DNA of 64,000 bases from Venturia oleaginea (Eukaryota > Ascomycota > Dothideomycetes > Venturiales > Venturiaceae), in contig JABMLP010000008.1 in assembly GCA_013176395.1 (NCBI GenBank), positions 124,001-188,000 of the forward strand, in the 5' to 3' direction. The position numbers and the translations under genes are program-made. Below the pieces are notes generated by a model. It had not been told where the DNA came from, ran no database searches, and worked only from the letters and a program-made list of their open reading frames with translations. Positions 11,952 to 22,900 of the stretch are shown piece after piece. Every line of letters starts with the position of its first letter. The first letter of the stretch is position 1.

Positions 11952-12143
11952 ATGCCGCAATCGAATCGAGGCGGTGGAATGACTGATATTCCCGAAGACC
12001 TGTTCCCCGAAGACCTGTTCCCCGAAGACCTGTTCCCCGAAGACCTGTTCCCCGAAGACCTGTTCCCCGATAGACCAAGCGATAGCAAATTCGAATTACT
12101 TCTGAGTATAGCGGCCCATTTATCTCCGATGACTAAAGCCTGA
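11952..12143 (+). CDS. Short ORF with five PEDLF repeats
   Basis: A 63-codon frame whose centre is five perfect copies of PEDLF. Neither flank shows a recognised domain or a signal peptide. The start context is unremarkable and no splice partner was found, so it may be a chance frame over a tandem repeat. Confidence 0.25.
   Translation: MPQSNRGGGMTDIPEDLFPEDLFPEDLFPEDLFPEDLFPDRPSDSKFELLLSIAAHLSPMTKA
11991..12065. repeat. 15-bp tandem repeat, five copies
   Basis: Five identical units of CCCGAAGACCTGTTC run from 11991 to 12065, followed by a partial unit (CCCGA). The identity of the copies points to recent expansion. The 15-bp period keeps any reading frame open. Confidence 0.95.
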
Positions 12144-12360
12144 TTAACTGCGCGCCCAGCACATTTTCCTATTCCAGTTAGGGCCGCATGACTCGCCTGC
12201 TTATCGCGGCGGCGCTACAACAACAAGGCGTCCCTTGATCCGTGGTCAACATTTATTAGAAAGCAGTTTCCTCGAGTTGGAGATTCATCATTCATTCAGT
12301 CTAACTACCACTTGCTTACATATGTTTGGTCGTAAACCAGTTCGCGAAAATCCGTCGACC

Positions 12361-12722
12361 TCGTCGTCTTCATCACGAGACAAACAATTTTGGTAAGATC
12401 TTCCATTGACTTCTCCCTTTTTTTGATCATATCAGCTTACGATTTCCTAGATCACCGGTGCAACGGGCTATATTGGTTTCAAAACCATGCTCCTAGCTCT
12501 CGAAGCTGGTCACAAAGTTCGAGCCGTAATCCGCAAACGAGAACAGGCCGATAAATTGAAAACACATGCCAAAATCGCGCCTCACGCTGCCAAACTCGAA
12601 TTCGCCATCATCTCAGATATAACCAAAGACGGAGCTTTCGATGAAGCCTTGGTTGGAATCGATGCAGTCTTGCACCTCGCGAGTCTGTTGGACGGCCTAA
12701 AGATTGCAAGGTTCGGAATGTA
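12361..12722 (+). pseudogene. Truncated NAD(P)-dependent epimerase/dehydratase relic
   Basis: An exon starting at 12452 encodes a clear Rossmann N-terminus of the extended-SDR (aldehyde reductase/NmrA-like) type: ITGATGYIGF, then AGHKVRAVIR and VLHLAS. A preceding fragment (about 12361-12398, VDLVVF) would join through an intron, but its frame has no start codon. The frame ends at a TAA at 12720-12722, about 90 codons in, where the family continues for some 250 more residues. Downstream sequence to 13027 shows no matching continuation. Confidence 0.65.
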
Positions 12723-13027
12723 AGGTTTCAATCCCACTCTCCCGGAATACGTGTACTTGGGCTAACACCGGTAGTGTTTTGATGCATATCCCAATCCATT
12801 TGCAAGCTGCAAAGCAAAGGTCGTATCTCTTACCTATACTTATCTTGAGTTGGTTAGCTAACGGGATGGGTAGTATCAAGGTCTTACCAATGTCGAGCGC
12901 TACGATACAGCTTTACATTGTTATGCAAGGCCAAATACGAGGAGGAAGCCGTCAGTCTTACTATGAATATCTGTTACCCGATGTTGCAAACTCATTTGTA
13001 CTAGAGATCACCCATAGCGGGGCTTGA

Positions 13028-13413
13028 GCTTCAACTCTTGAGTTCCGTACTAGTGGCGATAGGAGATTGGAGTCGGTCATGCGGCATTTGTATTATACTA
13101 TGGCTTCCACCATCAACTCTGACGCTTGATGCACGAGAAATATTCAAGGATCAGAGTTGAGGACTTCAACTTCAAGGTGCTTTGATAGCGGATACATCAG
13201 TTCCTCCTGTGGAATACTCCTCGCTCCCAATGAACATAACGCATTAAATCTGCCGTAGTCGAACAATCCCTTCCCAAACACATTTACATTACAAGCACCA
13301 AGGCAAGTTTTTAACAAAGGCAATGCGACGCAAACGCCAAGATCCTCTTGACGAAAGCGTTAGCGATGTTCTTTAAGCATACAGTCTCATTACACATACC
13401 ATCGTTCTTCGAG
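13028..13413. other. Intergenic, nothing recognised
   Basis: No gene, repeat or RNA was recognised. Confidence 0.4.
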
Positions 13414-13632
13414 TCAATAGTATCGTCGTCCCCTCCTGGTTCTGATTCTGCTAGTGCCATAGCCGCTGCTGTACCCAGTTCTAATTGGTGCAACCAATGG
13501 TGGTTCAACATATCCTCCCCCACCGTGGTGAACGTGGACGACCTCGACCTTTCGAGGGCTGTGATAGCTGCTGCTACTGTAGACGCGGCGACCATAAACG
13601 TCGCGGCGGGGGCGAGAATAGCAGAGTCCCAT
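13414..13632 (-). CDS. Possible N-myristoylated small Tyr/Arg/Gly-rich protein
   Basis: A 72-residue frame beginning MGLCYSRPRRD. Gly2 followed by Cys4 and basic residues is the arrangement used for N-myristoylation plus palmitoylation at membranes. The rest is rich in Tyr, Ser, Arg, His and Gly, and ends RRGRRYY. Codons favour C at third positions, unlike the overlapping longer frame on the same strand, which reads as Ser/Thr/Ala filler. It has no intron and no recognised domain. I consider it plausible but unproven. Confidence 0.4.
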   Translation of the reverse strand: MGLCYSRPRRDVYGRRVYSSSSYHSPRKVEVVHVHHGGGGYVEPPLVAPIRTGYSSGYGTSRIRTRRGRRYY

Positions 13633-15731
13633 TTTGGCGGTAGGCGTAGTGGATCTGATGTGGGTGTCGGGTTGTGACAAGTGCTTGAGTGAGATCGGAA
13701 TGCTCTCCTAGTTTGAGTGTTCTGAGATGAAGGTGTGGAAATTGTTACGGTGGACGATATTACGTGAACATCTGGAGGCGAGAGCTCGCGAACTGAAATG
13801 CGGATCAAGATACCGGCTTCCTTTCGTCTTTATTTGGCCAGAACTCGAAACGGGCTTCAAACTATGAGATCATCGTTCAGCCCACTCAGCCCCGTTGAGG
13901 CCATTCGTGCTCTGGGGAATGCCTGCCATCTCGGTCAAAACACTGGGGGAACAGCCAACAAATAGTTCTGGACAACCAAGTTCTTTTCTCCGCTTGGTTG
14001 GAGAGTCTCTCGCCTGAGAGACATCCCGGTAAAGATTAGAAGTCCGCAAACAGAGGATTTTATTGATTTGATGAAGTATTATGCAGGTGTGAGGTGGCAG
14101 GAGAAAGAGAGTCCGAAGTTGCTGGGATATCCATGATCAGACTCCACACAATTGCGACGAGACGCATCAATCTCGCATCGAGGAACCTGAGTTGACGAAT
14201 CGGTTGGGTTTTATTCTCATGATTTTGGGCATCGGAATGGAGTCTTTTCGATGTCGCTGCACCCAATTGCCGATGCGGCGACGAGGCTGAGTATTTCTGG
14301 ATGAAACTTTCTGTTTTGGGATCAGATAGGTAGGGATAAATGGTGAGTTGCCAATTTTGGGCATCGAGGTTACATTGCTTTGTTGTTGCTCAGATCACGA
14401 TCGATACTTGATCGATTAGTAGATTCGAGGACACGATAGAATGGCCCGGGAAGACGACCCTTCTCTTCTTAAATCATCCAAACATCTTTGAGCTGTGATC
14501 CTTCTCGCTGTAGATTGTAATGTTGGGTGTCCAGGAGCTTAGCTGTCTCTCTCTCTAATGCGTCGAATACCAAAGAGGGTCATGACCTTAAGTAGGCCGA
14601 CTAGTATTCCGCAACTTCCTTGCTCTCCGTACCTGTTGGATGCAGTGTTTTGCTTGAACAGACCTTGGAGATTGAGCGAAATCTTCCATCATTCGCAAAG
14701 GGAAGAGAGCAAGTAAATAGAAGGCTTCAAATATACATACGTGATGTCTGTGGTAATCGTTGCTGTTCTATCAGAAATCCGAATGTTGCCCTCAAATTCC
14801 TGTGGTTCCATCGCAGGCCGCTCAACCAAAGAAATCCTTCGGTACAAATTTCATGATAAATCCCCTTTCACTCACGTAGAGACCGAAAGCATGTCTGTCC
14901 CGTAAACGGGCTTGCAGCGCAATAGCTTACAACCATAGGTATGTACCACATATTTTCCTGACGATTTTATCAGCTAATATGGCGTTTAGACTGTTATTAT
15001 GCTAGCGAGAAATACGTGGACATATGGCGCTAATCGATAGGAGTTTTCATCTACTATAGCTTAAGGACCCCCGCAGAAGATTCTACACCGTTACCTATTC
15101 CTGATTTTGATATTCCTCTCCTCGCACTGACTGTTCTTTAGAACGCGTGTATAGAGATGAAATATATGCCTACGAGAAAATCAGAGACCTTACAATTTTT
15201 CGCCAAGTACAGATTGTGATTGTCTGCGTCAGTCCAGCTAGTGCATGTGTTCAAGTAAGTAGGTCGCGTGGCGACTTGTGTGCAGATGGTCTGTAAATGT
15301 GCCAGGCGGCAGCGCATTTCTCCTCTAAGATAATCATTGGAAAAGTTCTGTTGTTTGATTCGACAGCGCTTGATAGATACTCTTGGGCCTGAGAGTGTCC
15401 GCTCTCGCTCTCGTGAAATATTTGCTTTGATATTGTTAAGCCTCTATGTCGTTTTGATTTATGTTACAACCTTCGTGGAGAAACCTTTGTTTAGGTAGAG
15501 AGCAAAGCAGTGAACTCGCCATATCGCTCCGTTATGTGAATATAGGGCATCCCAGTTCCAGAACCTATGTCGACGAATCTCTGGCAACAGTCTGGCTGAA
15601 GCTGGGGAGATTATGTAGCGGATTCCTGCTGATGCTCATGGGTTCTCGGTTTTGTACCTGCTCTTCGGTGAGACGAATACGACGGACATATGGCCAATGT
15701 GAAAAGGTTTGTGCCACCATTACAGGCCAAC
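13633..15731. other. 2.1-kb gene-poor region
   Basis: Only short frames on both strands. I see no conserved motif, tRNA cloverleaf or clear inverted repeat. Confidence 0.45.
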
Positions 15732-16691
15732 TCATGCTTCCTTCTCTTCCCTCACAGCCTCAACAACCCTCTTCGTAATCCGATCCCTCTCCTCAGTGTC
15801 AACAGCCCCATACGTCTCGTCCGCCTGCCCAAACACCTTCTTCTCCCACCTCTCTCCCTCCCCATATCTCGGACTCCCACTCTCATCCCAACATCCCTGA
15901 ACAGTCCCACCAATATTCCCAAAGAACCCCTCAAGCCCCCCGACACCACCACCAGCATGATAACTCTTCAATGGCCCTGCAACAGCCCATCAAGGTCCCA
16001 TACTAGCCTCCACGATCTCATCAACTTCTGCTACACTCACCACGCCTTCATCTACAAGGTGAATAGCTTCTTTCAGCAACGCGAAGGCGAGACGGTTCGC
16101 GACGAAGCCTGTGCATTCTTTGTGTATGACTACTGGTTTCCTACCTCTCTTTCTCCAGAAATCTAGGGCGCGCTCGACGAGTTCGGGCCTAGTGGATGGA
16201 GAAGGTACGATTTCGAGGAGGGGCATGATGTGCGGTGGGTTGTATGGGTGGACTACTACGAGACGTGTTTTATCCTTCATTTGGGAGGATTGAATGGAGG
16301 CGGGTATACCGGATGTACTACTCCAGAGCAATGCATCTTTCGACGCGTGTTGTTCTATCTCTTGCCATATCTTCGTCTTGAAAGGTACGTTTTCTGGACC
16401 TTGCTCTTGGATGATTGTTGCTGAGCATATGGCATCTGGGAATGTGTCTTTGGTGTTCGAGAGAAGGATTTGGGAGACGAGTTGATGCTGGTTGGTAGGG
16501 AGATATTTTGGGAGGGTGATTTCGACATAGGATTGGAGGTCTGGTCGTGTATCGTGGATTGTGAGTTGTGATGCTAATGTTAGATATTGGAGGTGGAGAG
16601 CGGCAAAGGAAAGGCCAATTGTGCCCGCTCCTATCATAGTAATGCGGTTAGACTCGTCCTTGAAAATGCCAAGATCTTTTTCTGTAGACAT
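15732..16691 (-). pseudogene. 3-hydroxyacyl-CoA dehydrogenase-like gene with one in-frame TGA
   Basis: From ATG at 16691 (MSTEKDLG) an intronless frame encodes a 3HCDH-family enzyme: an N-terminal Rossmann motif (MIGAGTIGLSFA), the catalytic-region segments VVVHPYNPPHIMPLLEIV and TGFVANRLAFALLKEA, and the C-terminal domain. The frame is interrupted by a single TGA (complement of 15990-15992) inside the conserved ASMGP-x-WAVAGPLKSYHAGG stretch. An Arg is usual there, so CGA to TGA would explain it. The frame then stays open to a stop at 15732, about 319 codons. It resembles the L-gulonate/carnitine dehydrogenase branch. One nonsense change implies recent inactivation, readthrough or a base error. 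Confidence 0.75.
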
Positions 16692-17435
16692 GATTTGGAT
16701 TTTATGAATGATCGAGATGTGAGTACAGGTAACAGCAGAGTCGCAATACACGTGGGGTAGCTTCAGGTGCAATACTCACATCCCTGTCCTGATTTCCAAA
16801 AGTCTCCGATTGTTCTATCCTATTGAACTATGTCCGAAGTATCTCCCACGTAAGAGTCTAGGATCAAGCTTTCGGTAGAAGTAGGCTAAAGTTTTGAAGG
16901 TCGCAATCGATGATTGACAGCTGGGGGAGATAGGTGCGTCTAAAATGCGAAGGGCATCCCCAATATCAACCACAGCCGAGCCTTAATACATGTTGAATAA
17001 TGCACAGAACGATCATTACGAATAATGTGTTTATCATATCGTATTACCAATTGCACATTCCCTAAATTTCCAATGCCTGAATCTCAGCTCCATCAAATTT
17101 GCTCTCTCTGGCAAGAAATCCCCAGGCTTCATTTTAGAAAACCCACTAATTCGAACAGACATTTTCTATACCAACTCCCCTCCCACGACTCCTGTTTTCG
17201 AATTCGTATGCCCCCGAATCTCAAGTGGAAATAACGCCGAATTACCCCTTCGGGCCAAACGTGCGGGGTACAGGAAATACGACCCCGACTCTCCGCCTTC
17301 TTGCCGATGGGATAACAAGTATAAAGACAGAAAAACGATGATTCCAAGAAGTTCTTATCGTTGAAATATCATTAGCTGTATGCCCCGATCCTAAAACCAT
17401 AGCATTCAATCATTCTCCTTTGATAAAAAGTGAAA
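16692..17435. promoter_or_regulatory. Shared divergent promoter region
   Basis: These 744 bp separate two divergently transcribed genes for CoA-linked enzymes. No conserved box could be assigned by eye. Confidence 0.4.
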
Positions 17436-19350
17436 ATGCCGACTTTCAAATCCCGCTGTCCAGATATCCTCCGTAAGAAACCCCCAGCCACATCAGTTAG
17501 ATCCGTGACAAGCAAGGAGAACCTCGAGTTTGACGCGCATTTCATAGTTCCCCATAGATTAGCAGTTTGGGACTGGCTTTTCGAATCCGATTTCTCTCCA
17601 CTAGCACGCTACGAATCGCACGAACTGCGCGGCTTTTTAAACGCCGTAACAAACGATCGTCTAAACTGGTTCGAAGTAAAAGAATACTCAACATACATCT
17701 CCACAGCCCTAGTGAAGAAACATGGGCTGAAAGAGGGGGAGACGGTGAGTCTGTTTAGTCAGAACTCAATCTGGTATCCCGTGGTTATGTTTGGGTGTTT
17801 GAGAGCTGGTAAGATTTTTTCCGATTTTCTTTTTGTCCAGCTGGGTTTGGGTTGAATTAATGAGGTTTTGTAGGCGCGAAGGTGTCGGGCGCGTCACCGG
17901 CTTATAATGTCGAGGAGATGGCGCATGCAATGAAAACTGCCCACTCGAAATTTCTCTTCACAGCACCATCCTCAATGAAAGTGGCTACAGGGGCAGCGTC
18001 TCAATTCGGATTACCGAAATCGAATCTGTTCTTACTCGAAGGAGCAATGGATGGGTACTCGACTGTCCATGACTTAATCGCGACTGGAAAAAGCTACTGT
18101 GAAGCTGGACAAATCCCTTCGTATAAGATTCCTCTTGGGAAGAGAAATAAAGATGTTTGTGGGTACTTATCGTTCTCGTCAGGGACGACGGGATTACCAA
18201 AGGCAGTGATGATTTCGCATCAGAATGTTATTGCGCAGTGTATGCAGGTGCAGCAGTGTACGCCGCCAGACTCGACACATATTTTGGCTGTCCTGCCGCT
18301 GTTTCATAGTAGGTCCTCTTTCATAGCCATTTCTAAGTGCATCCCTTGCTAACGTTGTGTGCAGTCACTGGCCTCGTCCATCAACTTCATCTCCCAGTCC
18401 TGTTAAACGCCGAGGTTGTTATGACACCCACTTTCACCATGCCTCTGATGCTCGAAGTGATTCAAAAGTACAAGCTGAAAGAGCTCCTGCTTGTCCCACC
18501 ACTTCTCATCCGCCTCGTTCGGGACTCCATCGTTGACAAGTATGATACGAGCAGCATCCTCCGATTTTCTTCTGGTGCTGCTCCACTGTCTCAGGGAGTC
18601 ATCGATCTGATGGCGAAGAAGTTCCCTCAGACTGCTGTCGGAGAGCCATACGGGCAAACTGGATTGAAGCAGGGGTATGGAATGACCGAGTCATGCAGCT
18701 GTATCACGGCTTTTCCGTTGCATCGCGTTGAAGGCTACAAGCTTGGTAACGCAGTCGGTGAGATTGTCGCCAATACGGAGGTGAAGGTCATCAAGGAGGA
18801 CGGAACGGAAGGAGACGTCGAAGAGTCTGGAGAGATCATTGCTCGAGGTCCACAGATAACGATGGGCTACCTGGGTAATGACAAAGCAACGAGAGAAACG
18901 TATGATGCGGACGGTTTCCTGCACACCGGAGACCAGGGGATGATTGATGAGGACGGAATCGTCCACGTCCTTGACCGCATCAAGGAGATGATCAAAGTAA
19001 AAGGAATCCAGGTCGCGCCAGCAGAACTCGAGGATCTTCTTTTGGGCCATCCAGCGGTCGAAGATTGTGCAGTCCTTGGCCTGCCAGATGACTATTCTGG
19101 GGAGATTCCGAAAGCGTTTGTGGTGGTGAAGTCAGGGGTTGACAAGTCGCAAAATATTGGCAAGGAACTGATTGCATACGTGAAAGAGAGAAAGACGAAG
19201 TACAAGTGGGTCAAGGAAGTCGAGATTGTTGATGAGATACCGAAGTCGCCGTCTGGGAAAATACTGAGAAGGATTTTGCGGGATCGTGCCAACCAACCGG
19301 AGAAAGGTGTCATAGTCCGTGACGGGGTGGGCGATAAGGCGATGCTGTAG
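17436..19350 (+). CDS. Acyl-CoA synthetase / 4-coumarate-CoA ligase-like (AMP-binding)
   Basis: Three exons: 17436-17808, 17874-18308 and 18365-19350 (about 597 residues). Both introns are phase 1 with GTAAGA and GTAGGT donors. The adenylate-forming enzyme motifs appear in order: the P-loop-like SFSSGTTGLPKAVMISH, then GYGMTESCS, TGDQGMIDEDG, and the C-terminal lysine region KSPSGKILRRILRD. Family members activate carboxylic acids to acyl-AMP and then acyl-CoA. The substrate cannot be assigned. The protein ends in AML, at best a weak peroxisomal PTS1-like tripeptide. An insertion, PYGQTGLKQGYGMTES, looks like a partial local repeat of the GYGMTE-type motif. The divergent neighbour acts on hydroxyacyl-CoA-type substrates, which hints at one catabolic module. 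Confidence 0.88.
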
Positions 19351-19920
19351 ATAGTAAAGTAATAGGTCTTAGGATTCCTCATTCGAGACGATGAGACCGT
19401 GGTTAAATAGATAGGCAATTTCACGCATTGCGATGCCTTCCTCCCGCCGCTATTTAGTCGTCACCAAGCCTCTCGACGTTGTAGACTAAACAATTTATAG
19501 AGATTTCGAAGCCCATGGGATATTTTTCTCCTGAATCTCGTGAAGATATCTGTAACCTCACTCGACCGCCATTGATATTGATTATTCCCATCTCAGGCAT
19601 ACTTACTAGCTGCGCCTCGAGCGCGGCGCGATTCGATTTGGGATCCGAAGGGAGACGGCAGAAGAGTAAGAGGGTGAATTTTCGCACCGAACGAGGCAGG
19701 ATGACTATCTTGGTTGCAGTTGTCAGTGCCTGGTCGACGGACAACATATGATTGGAAGTAATAAAAGAAATCCGGATAGTGCGTAGCAAACTAAGCCCGT
19801 GCGTTTGACGCCTTAGCCGAGCCGAGCGCGGCAAAAAAAAGTTGAGTCGCGAACTTCGAGATTTTTCTACATGCCAATGCCATCTTTATCATCATCCTAA
19901 TTCTCCGTCTTTCATCTACA
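19351..19920. other. Intergenic region upstream of POL5
   Basis: A minus-strand frame (19834-19454) spans this region but has no recognisable domain and overlaps the likely POL5 promoter. I treat it as chance. Confidence 0.35.
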
Positions 19921-22900
19921 ATGTCGAATAAACGAACAAGAGAAGATGCCGAGGATGCGACAAACCAGAAACGCCGTCGACAATACACAGAACAGGACCA
20001 AAGACTCGCCAGAATCTACAACGAACTCGCCGACGAGCGAAACGATGTCAGAATCAAAGCTGCCAAAGACTTTATAACCGAATTTGCTGTGGACAAGAAT
20101 CCGGATGGAGAAAGTTTGGAGAAAGCATTCACGCGGTTGATAAGGGGTCTTTGCAGTGGCCGAAAGGCTGCTCGGTTCGGCTTTTTCATCGCCCTCTCAG
20201 AATTGCTTCGACAATCATATGCTGAAGGAGTGCCGTTGAACGGTCTCGGGCATGTCGGAAAACTCTTAGAACAGATCAATATTTTGACAAAACCTGAAGG
20301 TGATGTCCCTGGTCAGGTGAGTCCTCAAAAAGATTTCCTTGAATAAAGCGCAACCTGCGAGAGACAGTGGATAGTTTCAAGGCACTGGATTCGATCTCGT
20401 ACAATTTGTAACACAGGCGTCGTAGTGGTTTGGAGAAGTAGAGCCGTCGTGCAATATGTGCTCATGTCAACTAGGAACGAAAAGATCATCTATTCGGACG
20501 CGTCTCTGCATACAAGGCCCTACTCCAATCGACGGCGTTTTTGCAGTCTGAAGCTGTCCAATCCGAGCATTGGCCTAACTTGCTCCATTTCATCACAGCT
20601 CTTGCCCGCGATACCCCATGGCTTCGCGAAGAATGCTGCTCCATGCTCTGCGAGTTCATCAACGCTCAGGACCCCACAGGTACCAAATACATTGACGACA
20701 TAATTCCAAAGATTGTATCCCACGACCTCGCCAAAACTCCTGGGGGTGTAGCTATTTGGCTTTGCGTCAAATCTAGATTCCCAAACTCGCCTCTGCCTGA
20801 GAATGTATGGAAAAAGGACGACCCTCTATGCACCAAAGAACGGTCAAATCTTGCAAAAGTAATGAGCGAGTCTGTCCCTCATGAGTCGGACGATACCAAA
20901 GCAAAGAAAGCAAAGAGCGCAACATGGCAACCGAGACCTAGCTTTGCGTGGAACATTGTCCTACAAGAAGCTCTCAGGCGCGAATCAAAGCCTTCAAAGT
21001 TTAGGCAATTTTGGATCGAGGTAGTTGACAATGCTTTGTTCGCACCAAAAGCCTCCGCCGAGAGGAAGCTTTGGGGGTTTACTCTGTTTGCCAGGATGAT
21101 TGCTACTGTGCCTGCAGCTATGATTACGGCGATCTTTTCGCCAAACTTGATGCGCTGCTTGATCAACCATCGAGTCTCGGAAGAACGTGGACTTCATGAT
21201 GCGGCCGTGGAGCCTCTTAAGCGGATACGATCTCGCATTCAAAGGGAGCCTGAGCTTGCATCAGTCTTCCTCGAGCAGTTGATATCTGGTGAAGGCTCTA
21301 TCTCATTCGATCGTATCACAAAATCCAAGACTGTTGAGGAGATATTATCTTCGGTTGATGGAGATGCATTGACCAATGTCCTCACTTTACTTCAGCGTCT
21401 CATTATCAGGCCATCATCAAACGGAGAGAAAGAAGCCGGTGTTCATCGACAGATTCTGGCCGACTTACTGCTTTCCATCGTCAGAAAGCATGTTGATGAG
21501 AAGACTGAGGCGGATGCAAAGAGTGAAGGATATGCATGGCTTCGTCAAGCTATTCAGATCTTAGTCCAGTTCTCGTACTTTGCGCCGAAGAACCAGAGTG
21601 GGTATGTCGGTTTCCTTTCTTTACCACGGCAAGGACGTCATCCAGGCACTTTATCTATCTTGAGAATGGATGCATCATCTTGCAGCCAAGTCCCGCATTT
21701 CAAGGTCGACATTGATAAACTTCTGGCAAGTTTCGGATTTGGATCGCCAGACATTTAGCAATGTCGAGCCGAAGTTCGAGATGATCAACTACTTTGAGTT
21801 GTCGGTAAATGTCTGACGAGTTTTGAGAGTCGAAACGTCAGAAATTAGCGCTCTCAATATCCCTTTGCACGTTGTCAACTACTAACAAGATTGCAGGGAC
21901 TCCACGTCGACTCCTCTTCCGCCGATTTCAAGCGAATCAAGAGAAAAGTTCCAGACTAGATTGTCCTCATGTTTTAGCCACCTTTTCGATAAGCTTTCGG
22001 ATCCCAGTACGTGGGCCTACTTCGCCGTGTCCCAGATCAACCACACAATGAAGAAACAGCCAGATCAAAAGCTAGTGCTGGATGGGGAAGACGCGATCTT
22101 ACAGGCGGTAAAAACATCCCATCAAACTCTCTCCAAACTGCAGAAGAAGAGCGAAAAAGAGACTCTAGAAGGCCCGTCGGCCAGTCGTGCTTTTATTCTG
22201 CTTTTCTCCCTTACCTTGCTACAAGTCTACAGCGGAGATGGAGATGCAGTGGCCTTGCTTGATGATCTACAAGTCTGCTACTCAAGTCTCAAAGCGAGTG
22301 CAGCTGATAGTGAGGTCTTCGACACCCTGGTCGAGGTTCTGCTGTCTTTCTTGGGCAAACCTGGAGCCCTCTATCGCAAGCTCGCTGAACAGGTCTTTCC
22401 GAGCTTTACGAGCCAGATATCAGCAACCAGTCTTGAGAGCCTCCTGGACATCCTGGGTAAAAAAGAAAGCGTAAGCGGCCAACAAGAACTCTTTGAACAG
22501 GCCGGCGCAGATGAAGAAGCAGGCGATGACGACAGTGATGAGGGAGACGACTCAGAGCTCGAAATTGACTCTGATGTTGAGATGCTGTCGACCTCGGAGG
22601 CGACAGATGACGAGGCCTTCGACAAGGAGGACTCGGATAAAGATGGTAGGTGGAAGCACTCGAATCTATTCACAATACTGAGCTCGATATCAACATCGAT
22701 AATTTTCTAGCAATTTTGAATTTCGAAATTGCCAGGGATGTATCGATATCGATCTCGAATTGAGGATGTTGCACTCCAACCGAATACCTATAAACTCCTA
22801 GCAAGGTCAAACACCAAATTGCCAGAAGATTATCGATATTGATCTCAGGATCCGTGGTAGATATAGTATTCGTAATTATGACTTAGCTAAAGACTGTACA

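Noticed and set aside
13311..13808. 165-codon minus-strand frame overlapping the MGLCYS gene
   Set aside because: Reads as Ser/Thr/Ala filler; the overlapping frame has the better codon bias and a meaningful N-terminus.
19454..19834. 126-codon minus-strand frame upstream of POL5
   Set aside because: No domain or recognisable motif, and it covers the likely promoter and leader of POL5.
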